The notes: generated by a model from the letters alone, not told the origin. DNA of 64,000 nt from Nocardioides marmoriginsengisoli (GCF_003725695.1 NZ_RJSE01000007.1:248001-312000); one strand, 5' to 3'. Numbered from the stretch's first letter, positions 1-8,513 are shown. Program-made: numbers and translations.

Positions 1-313
1 CGAGCATGGTGCTGCCGTTGCCGAGCAGCGCCTTCTCCTCGAGCACGCCGCCGTGCAGGATGCAGCTGTGCGCGACGGTGGCACCGGGACCGACCTCGAT
101 GACCGCGTCGGGGGCACCGTGCAGGACCGAGTTGTCCTGCACGTTCGCGCCCTCGCGGATCACGATCGTGCAGATGTCCGCGCGCAGCACCGCGCCGTAC
201 CAGACGCTGGCGCCCTTCTCGACGGTGACGTCGCCGATCAGGGTGGCGGTCGGGGCGATGAACGCCTCGGGGTGGACGGTGGGGCGCTTGCCCTCGAAAT
301 CGAACAGGTTCAC
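1..313 (-). CDS. Gamma-class carbonic anhydrase-like hexapeptide protein (partial)
   Basis: The gene reads leftward and its 3' end lies beyond the window; about 104 codons are visible. The product shows the left-handed beta-helix pattern of gamma carbonic anhydrases and related hexapeptide proteins. It contains the segments GAVLRAD, NVQDNSVLHG, VAHSCILHG and LLGNGSTML, which hold the usual family positions for the Arg-Asp pair, the Gln and the three metal-binding His residues. Such proteins bind zinc or iron as trimers; many bacterial members are assigned to CO2 hydration, but activity is not proven for all. The GTG start at 313 is chosen because a TAGCCT hexamer lies exactly 6 nt upstream, fitting a leaderless mRNA. 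It was found by reading the reverse strand directly, since it is open to the window edge. Confidence 0.85.
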   Translation of the reverse strand, partial: MNLFDFEGKRPTVHPEAFIAPTATLIGDVTVEKGASVWYGAVLRADICTIVIREGANVQDNSVLHGAPDAVIEVGPGATVAHSCILHGGVLEEKALLGNGSTML

Positions 314-325
314 CCCGGGAGGCTA
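314..325 (-). promoter_or_regulatory. Leaderless -10 element for the carbonic anhydrase-like gene
   Basis: On the minus strand TAGCCT (325 to 320) is followed by 6 nt and the GTG start. The spacing matches the TANNNT-N6-start pattern seen at many genes in this window. No clear -35 box is visible. Confidence 0.5.
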
Positions 326-365
326 CTGCTCCCTCGTACGCCGACCTGCGAATGTCGCGGGTGGG

Positions 366-1820
366 TCAGCTGGGATCCTCAGGCGCCTCGGCAGTGACAT
401 TTGCATGTCCCTGGACGACGGGAGGTACGTCACCGGGCTCGGGGGCCGGCTCCCGCTGCATCGGTACGACGCCGCTGGCAGTCCCCGGGGTGGTGAAGGT
501 GGGCCGCGCCGCACGGGTGTCCTCGATGGTGACCTCGACCGGCTCGGTGATGCCGCGGAAGGTCAGCATCGTGCGGACCCAGCCGGGGGTCTCCTCCAGG
601 GCGCGGGCCGTCCCCGGCCCCATCAGGATCTGGCCGTCCTCGGCTCGTCCGCACAACCGTGCGGACAGGTTCACGGTGGTGCCGATGGCGGCGTACTCGA
701 GCTGGGCGTCGGTGCCGATCGCGCCGACCGCGCACTCGCCGGACGACAACCCGATGCCGACGCCGAGCGGGGTCTCCGGGGTGGCCCACTTGTCGGTGAC
801 CACCCGGACCCGGGCGATCAGGTGGCGCGCCAGGTTCAGCCCGACGCGCGGGTGGTCCGGCCGCGGGAACGGGGCGCCTACCAGGATCAGCGCGCCGTCG
901 CCGGCGAAGTCCTTGACGGTGGCGCCGTACTCGGCGGCGGCGTCGATCACGACCGCGTAGTACTCCTGGAGCACCTGCACCATGAACTCGGCGCCGTGCC
1001 GCTGGGTGAAGGTGGTGAAGCCGCGCAGGTCGATGCTGAGCGCGGTCAGGCTGTAGATCTCGGTCCGAACGGCGTCCGGCAGCCCGGAGAGGTGCGCGGT
1101 CTCGGCGATGTCGGGGGAGACGAACCGGGCCATGTTGCTGCGCTCGTCGAAGAGCGCGTCCTGTTGCGAGTCGATGATCAGGTGGTCGACGTAGGTCTGC
1201 CGGGTCAGCCACTCCATCGCGAGGTTGAGCACCATCCCGGAGAGCAGCGCGGTGACCGGGATGAACAGCCCGACCGCGAGCTCCTGGTCGTCGATCCGGC
1301 CGGTCGCGTGCAGGCGCAGGGTGGCCGCGGCGGCGAGGACGACGTACGGGCTCACCGAGAGCAGGGCGAACCGCGGCGGCAGCCGGAACATGGTCAACCC
1401 GAAGTACGCCGCCATCGTCACGCAGGCGCCGATCAGTGCCGGGTTGTCGGTCGGGTAGGTGAGGGCGACCGCGAGGACGCCGCCGATCAGGTTCGCCAGC
1501 CCGCTCCACGGCAGCACCAGGTGCCCCAGGTCGTCGCGGCGGGCGACCACGGCGCCGGCGAGCAGCAGTCCGATCATCGCCGGGATCAGCACCAGGGCGA
1601 GCCCGCGGTACTCGTCCAGTGCCCCCAGCGCGACGGCGACGAAGGCGCACCCGGCCGCACCGGCGGCGCCGTACATCGCGAACTGGGTGAAGGCGCGCAC
1701 GTGCTCGCGGCGCCACGAGACGTAGTCCTGCTCGACGGTGTCGTCGAGGAACCGCAAACCCCAGTGCGTCTCCGGAGACCCGAGCTCAGAAACGACCGGC
1801 CAACCCCCGGGCCTGGTCAT
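366..1820 (-). CDS. Membrane-bound class III adenylate/guanylate cyclase
   Basis: The 484-residue protein makes a cyclic nucleotide from NTP. Residues about 45-205 form some six hydrophobic helices. A short linker leads to a cyclase homology domain at about 255-440. Visible catalytic features are the metal-binding aspartates in SIDLRGF (Asp264) and FAGDGA (Asp308), and the transition-state pair in TTVNLSAR (Asn384, Arg388). The Pro-rich tail after about 445 looks disordered. Class III cyclases act as homodimers with catalytic sites at the interface; cAMP is the most common product in actinobacteria, but the substrate is not proven from sequence. It lies 12 bp downstream of the cyclic-nucleotide-binding gene on the same strand, so the two are probably co-transcribed and functionally linked. 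Confidence 0.88.
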   Translation of the reverse strand: MTRPGGWPVVSELGSPETHWGLRFLDDTVEQDYVSWRREHVRAFTQFAMYGAAGAAGCAFVAVALGALDEYRGLALVLIPAMIGLLLAGAVVARRDDLGHLVLPWSGLANLIGGVLAVALTYPTDNPALIGACVTMAAYFGLTMFRLPPRFALLSVSPYVVLAAAATLRLHATGRIDDQELAVGLFIPVTALLSGMVLNLAMEWLTRQTYVDHLIIDSQQDALFDERSNMARFVSPDIAETAHLSGLPDAVRTEIYSLTALSIDLRGFTTFTQRHGAEFMVQVLQEYYAVVIDAAAEYGATVKDFAGDGALILVGAPFPRPDHPRVGLNLARHLIARVRVVTDKWATPETPLGVGIGLSSGECAVGAIGTDAQLEYAAIGTTVNLSARLCGRAEDGQILMGPGTARALEETPGWVRTMLTFRGITEPVEVTIEDTRAARPTFTTPGTASGVVPMQREPAPEPGDVPPVVQGHANVTAEAPEDPS

Positions 1821-1832
1821 GGCGAGGGTCGG

Positions 1833-2261
1833 TCAGTCACCCTGGTCGCGCTGGCCCCGCTCTGCCGAGGCGCCCGTGATCGCCTCGTTGAAGTGCGGGA
1901 TCTTCGCGTTCAGGGAGGCCACGCTCTCGGCCGTGAAGTGCAGGGCCTCGAGCGGCGTCTCGGTGACGACGGTCGCCGAGCGCAGCTTGTGGTTGACCAG
2001 GGCCATCTCGCCGATCAGGTCGCCCGCGCCGACCCGAGCGACCTCTTCGCCGCTGCGACGGACCGAGACCTCGCCGCTGAGGATCAGGTACGCCTTGTCG
2101 GCCGGGGTGTTCTCGGCCATCATCGCCCAGCCCTCGGGGACCGTCAGGTACGTCGAGGCGTCCAGCACCATCCGGACCTCGTCATCGGTGAAATCCTTGA
2201 ACCGGTCCAGCGTGGCGAGCTGCTGGATCCGCGCGTTCTCGTCGGACTCTTTGCCGAACAT
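1833..2261 (-). CDS. Stand-alone cyclic nucleotide-binding domain protein
   Basis: This 142-residue protein is essentially one CRP-type cNMP-binding beta-barrel. The phosphate-binding cassette is clear: GDLIGEMAL (Glu85) followed by RSA (Arg94-Ser95), the residues that contact the ribose 2'-OH and the cyclic phosphate in this family. There is no helix-turn-helix, no kinase domain and no membrane segment, so it cannot act as a CRP-type DNA-binding factor alone. It is the first gene of a two-gene unit with the class III cyclase. A role as a cAMP/cGMP sensor or buffer, or as a regulator of the cyclase, is inferred from that pairing. Start ATG 2261 has an AGGAG-like Shine-Dalgarno sequence about 8 nt upstream. 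A GC-rich palindrome (2279-2295) lies in the leader. Confidence 0.85.
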   Translation of the reverse strand: MFGKESDENARIQQLATLDRFKDFTDDEVRMVLDASTYLTVPEGWAMMAENTPADKAYLILSGEVSVRRSGEEVARVGAGDLIGEMALVNHKLRSATVVTETPLEALHFTAESVASLNAKIPHFNEAITGASAERGQRDQGD

Positions 2262-2278
2262 CGCCGGACTCCTCTCGT

Positions 2279-2295
2279 GCGGCCGGTCCGGCCGC
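2279..2295 (-). promoter_or_regulatory. Perfect GC palindrome in the leader of the cNMP-binding/cyclase unit
   Basis: GCGGCCGG and CCGGCCGC are perfect inverted arms around a single T, about 17 nt upstream of the ATG at 2261. It could be an operator or a leader hairpin. GC-rich palindromes arise easily in this composition, so function is uncertain. Confidence 0.3.
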
Positions 2296-2350
2296 GCAGG
2301 TTGCTCCCCGCGGCTGATTCTCCTGGCTGGACAGGTCTGTTGTCCATCAC

Positions 2351-2386
2351 CTGACCGGCGCGCGCCCTCCGGGGTAGGTTCCCGCC
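2351..2386 (+). promoter_or_regulatory. Leaderless promoter of the flavin monooxygenase
   Basis: CTGACC (2351-2356) as -35, an 18-nt spacer, TAGGTT (2375-2380) as -10, then 6 nt to the ATG at 2387. The geometry implies transcription starting at or next to the A of the start codon. Confidence 0.55.
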
Positions 2387-3757
2387 ATGACGACCCCGGC
2401 CGATGGAACCGCCGCTACCCAGGTCTGCGTGATCGGGGCCGGGTCCTCCGGGATCACCGCGGCGCAGGTGCTGCACGCCCGCGGAGTCGCCTTCGACTGC
2501 TTCGAGGTGGGCAGCGAGGTCGGCGGCAACTGGCGCTACGACAACGACAACCAGATGTCCTCGGCGTACGCCTCGCTGCACATCAACACCTCGCGGCAGC
2601 TGATGGAGTACGCCGCCTACCCGATGCCGGAGACGCTGCCGGACTACCCGAGCCACCGGCAGATCGCGGCGTACTTCGACGCGTTCGTCGACCACTTCGG
2701 CTTCCGCGACCGGATCAGCTTCCGGACCGAGGTCGTCCAGGTGGAGCCGGTCCCCGGCGGCGGGTACGACGTGACCGTGCGGGCTGCGGGCGCCCCGGCC
2801 GGCTCGACGTCCGAGGTGCGGACCCGCCGCTACCAGCACGTGATCGTCGCGAACGGCCACCACTGGAAGCCGCGCTGGCCCGAGCCGGCCTTCCCGGGCG
2901 CCGACGGCTTCTCGGGCGAGCAGCTTCACGCCCACCACTACCGGACGCCCGAACCGCTGGTCGACAAACGGGTGCTGGTGCTCGGCATCGGCAACTCCGC
3001 CTGCGACATCGCCGTCGAGTCCTCCCGCGTGGCCGCCTCGACCGACCTGGCGATGCGGCGCGGGGCGCACATCGTGCCGAAGTTCATGCTCGGCGTGCCG
3101 ACCGACCACCTCACCGACTCCGCCCTCGCCCGCGGGCCGCTGAAGGTGCAGCAGGTGGCGATGGCGCTGATGCTCCGGTTCACCCAGGGCAAGGTCACCG
3201 ACTACGGACTACCGAAGCCCGACCACGCCGTGCTGCACGCGCACCCGACGGTCAGCCAGGACCTGCTCAACCGGCTCGGTCACGGCGACCTCCGGGTGCG
3301 GCCGAACATCGAGCGCTTCGAGGGCTCGACCGTCTTCTTCGCCGACGGCAGCTCCGACGAGTACGACGTGGTCGTCTACTGCACCGGCTACCAGGTCAGC
3401 TTCCCGTTCCTGGACTCCCGGGTGCTCGCGTCCGAGGACAACCACATCGACCTGTACCGACGGGTGGTCGACCCGCGGCACCCGGGGCTCTACTTCATCG
3501 GCCTGATCCAGCCGCTCGGCGCGATCATGCCGCTCGCCGAGGCGCAGGCCGAGTGGGTCGGCGACCTGATCACCGGGGTCGGCGCACTGCCGTCGGTCGA
3601 GGTGATGGAGGCCCAGATCGCCGACTACGACCGGGCCCTCGCCAAGCGGTACGTCGCCTCGAAGCGGCACACCATCCAGGTCGACTTCCACGCCTACCGG
3701 TCCGAGATCGCCAAGGAGCGCAAGCGGGCCCGGCGGCGGATGTCGAGGCGGGCCTAG
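2387..3757 (+). CDS. Flavin-containing monooxygenase (FMO/BVMO-like, NAD(P)-binding)
   Basis: The 456-residue flavoprotein has two Rossmann motifs: GAGSSG near residue 18 (FAD) and GIGNSACD near 204 (NADPH). Between them lies FSGEQLHAHHYR, which fits the FMO signature F-x-G-x-x-x-H-x-x-x-[YF]. GGNWRYD is the FMO-like FAD-contact segment. Such enzymes insert one oxygen atom into soft nucleophiles or ketones using NADPH and O2; the substrate cannot be predicted. Length is typical for bacterial FMOs (about 440-500). The start at 2387 is supported by a -10 hexamer 6 nt upstream. It is transcribed alone, divergently from the cNMP/cyclase unit. Its stop codon touches an inverted pair of the dispersed element (3757-3797), which may end the transcript. 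Confidence 0.88.
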   Translation: MTTPADGTAATQVCVIGAGSSGITAAQVLHARGVAFDCFEVGSEVGGNWRYDNDNQMSSAYASLHINTSRQLMEYAAYPMPETLPDYPSHRQIAAYFDAFVDHFGFRDRISFRTEVVQVEPVPGGGYDVTVRAAGAPAGSTSEVRTRRYQHVIVANGHHWKPRWPEPAFPGADGFSGEQLHAHHYRTPEPLVDKRVLVLGIGNSACDIAVESSRVAASTDLAMRRGAHIVPKFMLGVPTDHLTDSALARGPLKVQQVAMALMLRFTQGKVTDYGLPKPDHAVLHAHPTVSQDLLNRLGHGDLRVRPNIERFEGSTVFFADGSSDEYDVVVYCTGYQVSFPFLDSRVLASEDNHIDLYRRVVDPRHPGLYFIGLIQPLGAIMPLAEAQAEWVGDLITGVGALPSVEVMEAQIADYDRALAKRYVASKRHTIQVDFHAYRSEIAKERKRARRRMSRRA

Positions 3758-3797
3758 CTCGACGTCCGGCGGCTCGGACGTCGAGCCTGTCGAGACG
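3757..3797. repeat. Dispersed element, inverted pair forming a hairpin
   Basis: A full copy of the dispersed element (GGACGTCGAGCC then TGTCGAGACG) lies at 3776-3797. A partial opposite-strand copy at 3757-3768 (GCTCGACGTCCG) pairs with 3775-3786 (CGGACGTCGAGC), giving a perfect 12-bp stem with a 6-nt loop. It sits between the convergent monooxygenase (ends 3757) and membrane-protein (ends 3805) genes, so a bidirectional terminator role is plausible. There is no T-tract. Confidence 0.7.
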
Positions 3798-3804
3798 TGG
3801 CGAC

Positions 3805-4398
3805 CTACGTGCCGTTGTTGAAGATGCCGGAGCCGTTGCCGCCGTACAGGGAGAGGCCGAGGGTCACCACCAGCGCCACCAGCCAGGCGGCCTCGAGGAA
3901 CCGGGCGGTCATCCGGCGCTGCTCCGCGCTCGGCCCCTTTCCGGGGCCCTTCGGGGTGGACTTGTGCAGAACCAGCAGCACCAGGCCGCCGAAGACCAGC
4001 ATCCCGACGTTGGCGGCCATCCCCCAGACCCAGCCGGCGCTGAGCGGGTTGCCGACCAGGGCGCCGGTGCCGAACTGGGTGTGCACCCCGAGCACCCGCG
4101 CCGGCACGATCAGCATCGTCAGGCCGATCCAGGCCGCCAGCAGCACCGAGCGGTTGCGCAGCTGGGTCCGGGTCAGCCGGTGCCGCTCGTTCCAGAAGAT
4201 CGCCGTGACCAGGTACGGCGGCCCGCCGACCAACCAGCCCACGAAGAGCCAGCCCTCCACCGTGGTCGGCGTCTTCTGCAGCTGCAGCGCAATGTCCTCG
4301 CCGAGCACCCGGCCGACGACGAGGAAGAGGACGGCAAATCCGGCGATGCACCAGCCGAACCGCGCGCGGTCGGACAGCGGTGTCCGGTTGCTCCCCAT
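3805..4398 (-). CDS. Four-helix membrane protein of unknown function
   Basis: The 197-residue protein has hydrophobic stretches at about residues 13-33, 48-67, 84-105, 125-148 and 168-186, so four or five membrane helices. There is no signal peptidase site. I recognise no catalytic motif. A charged loop (KSTPKGPGKG, near 150) precedes the last helix, and the C-terminus ends in a Gly/Asn-rich tail. Start ATG 4398 is supported by a TAGATT hexamer exactly 6 nt upstream on the minus strand, suggesting a leaderless message. It is a single-gene unit, divergent from the SARP regulator and convergent with the monooxygenase. No function can be assigned. Confidence 0.75.
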   Translation of the reverse strand: MGSNRTPLSDRARFGWCIAGFAVLFLVVGRVLGEDIALQLQKTPTTVEGWLFVGWLVGGPPYLVTAIFWNERHRLTRTQLRNRSVLLAAWIGLTMLIVPARVLGVHTQFGTGALVGNPLSAGWVWGMAANVGMLVFGGLVLLVLHKSTPKGPGKGPSAEQRRMTARFLEAAWLVALVVTLGLSLYGGNGSGIFNNGT

Positions 4399-4410
4399 GT
4401 GCCGAATCTA
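4399..4410 (-). promoter_or_regulatory. Leaderless -10 element for the membrane protein
   Basis: TAGATT (4410 to 4405, minus strand) lies 6 nt before the ATG at 4398. No obvious -35. Confidence 0.5.
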
Positions 4411-4464
4411 CTGGGAGCCGGGCGAGCGGGCCGAATCCGCACCGCCGTATCACGGGCCGAGTCC

Positions 4465-4476
4465 TAGGATGGCCGG
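4465..4476 (+). promoter_or_regulatory. Leaderless -10 element for the SARP-type regulator
   Basis: TAGGAT (4465-4470) then 6 nt then the GTG start at 4477. This fixes the start codon better than any Shine-Dalgarno sequence here. Confidence 0.55.
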
Positions 4477-7400
4477 GTGCCCATCGTCCTGAGCCTGCTC
4501 GACGCGGTGCGCTGGAACGGGGAGCCGGTCGTCGGCGATCGTCCGCAGGCACTCCTCGCGGCGCTGGCCGACGCGGGCCGGGTGGTGCGTGCCGAGACCC
4601 TGGTCGAACAAGTCTGGGGCGAGGACGTCCCCGCCGTCCCGGCGAAGGCGCTCCAGGTCCTGGTCTCCCGCACCCGGTCGGCCTGCGGCCCGGACGCAGT
4701 GGTCCGCGACGGCGACGGCTACCGGCTCGGGATCGCGGCGGCCGCGGTGGACAGCACCCGGCTGGCCGAGCTCGCCGCCGCGGCGCGGGTGGGTTTCGAA
4801 CGCGATCCGGCGACGGCGGTCCGGCAGGCGCGCGAGGCCCTGGGGTACGGCGCCGGGCTGGTCGCCGCCGGGGAGAGCGAGGGCCCGCTCGCCGACGTAC
4901 GGCGGCACGCTGCCCTCGACCTGCGCACCGCGACGGTGGCCCTGGCCCGGGCCCTGAGCCGGCTGGGCGACCATGCGGAGGCGCTGCCCGGTCTCGAGGC
5001 CGCCTCCGCCGAGCACCCCGACGACGAGGGCCTGCTCGCGGACCTGCTCCGCAGCGAGGGAGCCGTTCGCGGTGCCGGTGCCGCCCTGGAGCGGTACGAG
5101 GCGCACCGGATCCAGCTGCGCGACCGGCTCGGTGCCGATCCTGGCGCGGAGCTGCGCCGGCTGCACGCCGAGCTGCTCGCACTGGACAGTCCCGTCCGTG
5201 AGGGCGTCCAGTACGAGGCGACCTCGCTGCTCGGCCGCGAGCAGGACATCCGCCGGCTGCACGCGCTTCTCGGTACCTCGCGGGTGGTCTCGATCCTGGG
5301 GCCCGGGGGGCTCGGCAAGACCCGGCTGGCGCACGTCCTGGGTCGTGACGCCGCGCAGCCGGTCGTGCACTTCGTCGAGCTGGTCGGCGTCACCGCGGCC
5401 GACGACCTGATCGGCGAGGTCGGCTCGGCGCTGGGCGTGCGGGACTCGGTGAGCGGCCGCCGGGCCCTGACGCCCGAGCAGCGGGCCGACGTACGGGCCC
5501 GGATCGCGCAGCACCTCGACCAGACCCCGAGCCTGCTGATCCTCGACAACTGCGAGCACATCGTCGCCGCGGTCGCCGACCTGGTCGCCTACCTGGTGGC
5601 GACAACGCGCACGCTGCGGGTGCTGACCACGACCCGGTCGCCGCTGGCGATCTCGGCGGAGACGGTCTACCCGCTGGGCGAGCTCGACGTCGAGGACGCG
5701 GTCGAGCTGTTCCGGCAGCGGGCGGTCGCGGCCCGGCCGGACGTCCAGATCGACGACGCCGTGGTCGACATCGTGCGCCGTCTCGACGGGCTGCCGCTGG
5801 CGATCGAGCTGGCGGCCGCGAAGGTCCGGGTGATGTCGACGGCCGACATCGCGCGCCGGCTGGAGAACCGGTTCGCGCTGCTCCGCGGCGGCGACCGGAG
5901 CGCTCCCGACCGGCACCAGACCCTGCTCGCGGTGATCGACTGGTCCTGGAACCTGCTCGGTGAGCCGGAGCGGCATGCGCTGCGCTGGCTCTCGGTCTTC
6001 CACGACGGGTTCAGCCTGGAGGGCGCCGAGGCGCTGCTCGGTGCCACCGCGCTGGACGCGTTGCAGGACCTCAGCGACCAGTCGCTGGTCAGCGTGCTCG
6101 AGGCGGACGGGGCGGTGCGCTACCGGATGCTGGAGACGGTCCGCGAGTTCGGCCGGATGCAGCTGGTCGACGCCGACGAGGACGTCCGGGCCGCCGAGGC
6201 GCATCGCCGCTGGGCGGTCGACCTGTGCCTGCGGGAGGGCGCCGCGATCTTCGGTGCCGGCCAGTTCGAGGCGGTCGACGCGCTCCGGGCCGAGGAGAGC
6301 AACCTCGCCGACGTCCTCCGCCAGGCGCTGGTCGCCGCCGACCCGGTGACCGTCGTCCAGGTGCTCTCGGCGCTCGGCTGCTTCTGGTCGATCCTCGGCG
6401 ACCACGCACGGGTGATCGTGCTGGCCGACGCGGTGACCTCGGTCGTCGGCGGGTGGCAACCGCCTGACGAGCTCGCCGCCGTCACCCGGGTCGCGCTGGT
6501 GATGACGCTGAACAACGCGATGATCGGCTCCTCGGAGCAGTCCGAGCAGATCCGCGCGGTGCTGCGCGAGCTGGGACCGGGCGAGGACGACCCGAGGATC
6601 GCCGCGACCGTCCAGGTGGTGCTGGCCTTCGACCCGTCCGACCTCGACGGGTTCCTCGGCGCGATGGCGGAGTTCGGCCGCAGCGCGGATCGCAACCTCG
6701 CGATGATGGCGGAGCAGATGCGCAGCCACGCGCTGGAGAACAGCGGTGAGCCGGCCGAGGCGCTGGCCGCCGCCGAGCACGCGCTCGCGCTGGCGCGGCC
6801 TGAGGACGGGCCGTGGCTGCCGGCGATCCTGCACACCCAGATTGCCCAGCTGATGATCCAGCGCGGCGACCGGGACGGCGCGGTGCTCCACGCCCGGGAG
6901 GCCATCCCGACCCTGGAGCGCCTCCGCGCGATGGACGACGCCCTCCAGCTGCGCTCGCTGCTGGTGCTCGCGGCGGTCGGTGCCGGCGACCTCGACCGGG
7001 CTGCCCTGGAGCTGGAGCGGCTCAGCGCCATCGACGACTCCGAGGCGGTGTTCGGCGGCCAGCTGGTGATCCACCTCGGGGAGGCCGAGCTGGCGCTGGC
7101 CCTCGGCGAGGTCGACCGCGGGCTGGAGCTCTACCGGGCGTCGATCGAGCGGGTCCGCGCGATCGAGTTCCCGGGGATCGACGCCACCGGCCTGGAGCCG
7201 TGGGTCTTCTTCGGGGAGGCGACGGCGCTGTCGGCGTACGCGCAGTACGGCGCGGATCCGGGCGGCGGGATCGGGCCGCAGCTCTTCGACTCCTGCCGCG
7301 CCAAGCTGCGCGGCGTGCTCGACCCCGACTACCCGTACCTGGACTACCCGGTCTGCGGGCTGGTCTTCTTCGGCGTCGGGACCTGGGGGCTGCTCCAGGA

Positions 7401-7611
7401 CGGGCTGCCGGTCGAGGACGCCGTCCGGCTGCTGGTGCTGGCCGAGCGGTTCGCCTACAACCGGACGGTGCCGACGATGGCCTGGGACCGGATCGTGCGG
7501 CACGTGGAGGAACGGGCGCCGGGCGTGCTGGAGAAGATCCAGGCCGAGTACGGCGACCGCCGCGGCCCGGACCTCCTGGAGGACGCGCGGGCGTTCGTGA
7601 CCTCGCTCTGA
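4477..7611 (+). CDS. SARP/AfsR-like regulator (winged helix, BTAD, NB-ARC, TPR)
   Basis: The 1044-residue protein has the layout of large actinobacterial SARP activators. Residues about 1-85 form an OmpR-like winged helix (ending DGDGYRLG), and about 90-235 the BTAD helical domain. An NB-ARC-like ATPase follows, with Walker A GPGGLGKTR near 275 and SLLILDNCEH near 350; the rest is a TPR-like helical region. AfsR-type proteins bind direct repeats with 11-bp periodicity overlapping the -35 region and recruit RNA polymerase; the NB-ARC-TPR part gates activity. The gene converges on a drug-export ABC pair whose upstream DNA holds three repeats with 11-bp spacing (9560-9592), making that pair a candidate target. 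The GTG start at 4477 fits a leaderless promoter. The long open frame on the opposite strand is a composition artefact. Confidence 0.88.
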   Translation: MPIVLSLLDAVRWNGEPVVGDRPQALLAALADAGRVVRAETLVEQVWGEDVPAVPAKALQVLVSRTRSACGPDAVVRDGDGYRLGIAAAAVDSTRLAELAAAARVGFERDPATAVRQAREALGYGAGLVAAGESEGPLADVRRHAALDLRTATVALARALSRLGDHAEALPGLEAASAEHPDDEGLLADLLRSEGAVRGAGAALERYEAHRIQLRDRLGADPGAELRRLHAELLALDSPVREGVQYEATSLLGREQDIRRLHALLGTSRVVSILGPGGLGKTRLAHVLGRDAAQPVVHFVELVGVTAADDLIGEVGSALGVRDSVSGRRALTPEQRADVRARIAQHLDQTPSLLILDNCEHIVAAVADLVAYLVATTRTLRVLTTTRSPLAISAETVYPLGELDVEDAVELFRQRAVAARPDVQIDDAVVDIVRRLDGLPLAIELAAAKVRVMSTADIARRLENRFALLRGGDRSAPDRHQTLLAVIDWSWNLLGEPERHALRWLSVFHDGFSLEGAEALLGATALDALQDLSDQSLVSVLEADGAVRYRMLETVREFGRMQLVDADEDVRAAEAHRRWAVDLCLREGAAIFGAGQFEAVDALRAEESNLADVLRQALVAADPVTVVQVLSALGCFWSILGDHARVIVLADAVTSVVGGWQPPDELAAVTRVALVMTLNNAMIGSSEQSEQIRAVLRELGPGEDDPRIAATVQVVLAFDPSDLDGFLGAMAEFGRSADRNLAMMAEQMRSHALENSGEPAEALAAAEHALALARPEDGPWLPAILHTQIAQLMIQRGDRDGAVLHAREAIPTLERLRAMDDALQLRSLLVLAAVGAGDLDRAALELERLSAIDDSEAVFGGQLVIHLGEAELALALGEVDRGLELYRASIERVRAIEFPGIDATGLEPWVFFGEATALSAYAQYGADPGGGIGPQLFDSCRAKLRGVLDPDYPYLDYPVCGLVFFGVGTWGLLQDGLPVEDAVRLLVLAERFAYNRTVPTMAWDRIVRHVEERAPGVLEKIQAEYGDRRGPDLLEDARAFVTSL

Positions 7612-7620
7612 GGACACCGC

Positions 7621-7651
7621 GGCACCGCGGGGCCGGTCGCCCCGCGGTGCC
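7621..7651. terminator. Bidirectional terminator hairpin
   Basis: GGCACCGCGGGG (7621-7632) pairs perfectly with CCCCGCGGTGCC (7640-7651) around a 7-nt loop. It lies in the 47-bp gap between the convergent SARP gene and ABC permease gene. No U-tract is present, as is common in high-GC actinobacteria. Confidence 0.75.
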
Positions 7652-7658
7652 GTGCGTC

Positions 7659-8513
7659 CTAGAGGTGCTTCTTGTAGCTGCGCACCGAGAGCGGCGCGAA
7701 GATCGCGATCACGATCAGCCCGGCCAGCAGGGTCCACCAGACCTCGCTGGTGACCTGGCCGTTGTTCGCCAGGTCGCGGGCCGCGGTGACCAGGTGCGAG
7801 ACGGGGTTGATCTTCACGAAGGTGGCGAGCCCGTCGGGCAGGGTGTTGATCCCGACGAACGCGTTGGAGAGGAACGTCAGCGGGAACAGGATCATCATCG
7901 AGAAGCCCTGCACCGCCTGCGCGCTCTTGGCGATGGTCCCGATCCAGGTGAAGGCCCAGGCCAGGCACCAGCCGGTGAAGATCGCCAGCAGGATCGCGGC
8001 GGTCACGCCGAGGACGCCGCCGCCGGGGCGGTAGCCGATCACCATGCCCATGGCGAAGGTCAGCGTCGCGGCGATCGTGTAGCGGAGCAGGTCGGCGACC
8101 ATCGGCCCCGCCAGCGGCGCGATCCGGGCGATCGGCAGCGACTTGAAGCGGTCGAAGACGCCCTTGTCCATGTCCTCGCGGAGCTGGACGCCGGTCGCCA
8201 TGCAGGTGGTCAGCACGGTCTGGGCCAGGATGCCGGGGATCATCAGCGGCAGGTAGCTCTTCACGTCGCCGGCGATCGCGCCGCCGAAGACGTAGGCGAA
8301 CATCACCGTGAAGATGATCGGCTGGAACGTCACGTCGAAGAACTGCTCCGGGTTGCGGCGCATCTTCTTGGTGGCGCGCCAGGCCATCGACATCGTCTGG
8401 CTGACGGTCTGGCGCAGGGTGTTGTGCGGGTTGGTCCGGGCGACGATCGCGTCCACGTCGAGGACGGTCACCTCCGGACGCCGCGCTTCGCGGGTTGCGG
8501 TGAGGGTGCTCAT
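7659..8513 (-). CDS. ABC-2 type permease, DrrB-like drug exporter subunit
   Basis: The 284-residue membrane subunit has about six hydrophobic helices after a cytoplasmic N-terminus of some 60 residues. It fits the DrrB/ABC-2 export family: QFFDVTFQPIIF before the first helix, GVQLREDMDKGVFDR with SLPIAR in the coupling loop, and PLTFLSNAFV plus PVSHLVTAARDL in the C-terminal half. It should pair with the adjacent ATPase to pump a hydrophobic compound or lipid out of the cell. The ATG at 8513 is chosen because it overlaps the ATPase stop codon in an ATGA arrangement, a sign of translational coupling; the frame stays open further upstream but only inside the ATPase gene. It shares a hairpin terminator with the convergent SARP gene. 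Confidence 0.9.
   Translation of the reverse strand: MSTLTATREARRPEVTVLDVDAIVARTNPHNTLRQTVSQTMSMAWRATKKMRRNPEQFFDVTFQPIIFTVMFAYVFGGAIAGDVKSYLPLMIPGILAQTVLTTCMATGVQLREDMDKGVFDRFKSLPIARIAPLAGPMVADLLRYTIAATLTFAMGMVIGYRPGGGVLGVTAAILLAIFTGWCLAWAFTWIGTIAKSAQAVQGFSMMILFPLTFLSNAFVGINTLPDGLATFVKINPVSHLVTAARDLANNGQVTSEVWWTLLAGLIVIAIFAPLSVRSYKKHL

Noticed and set aside
4450-7968. Very long open frame on the minus strand opposite the SARP gene
   Set aside because: It is the antisense of a gene with clear domains; high GC makes stops rare on both strands, and the translated product is an Arg/Gln/Val/Asp-rich string without domains.
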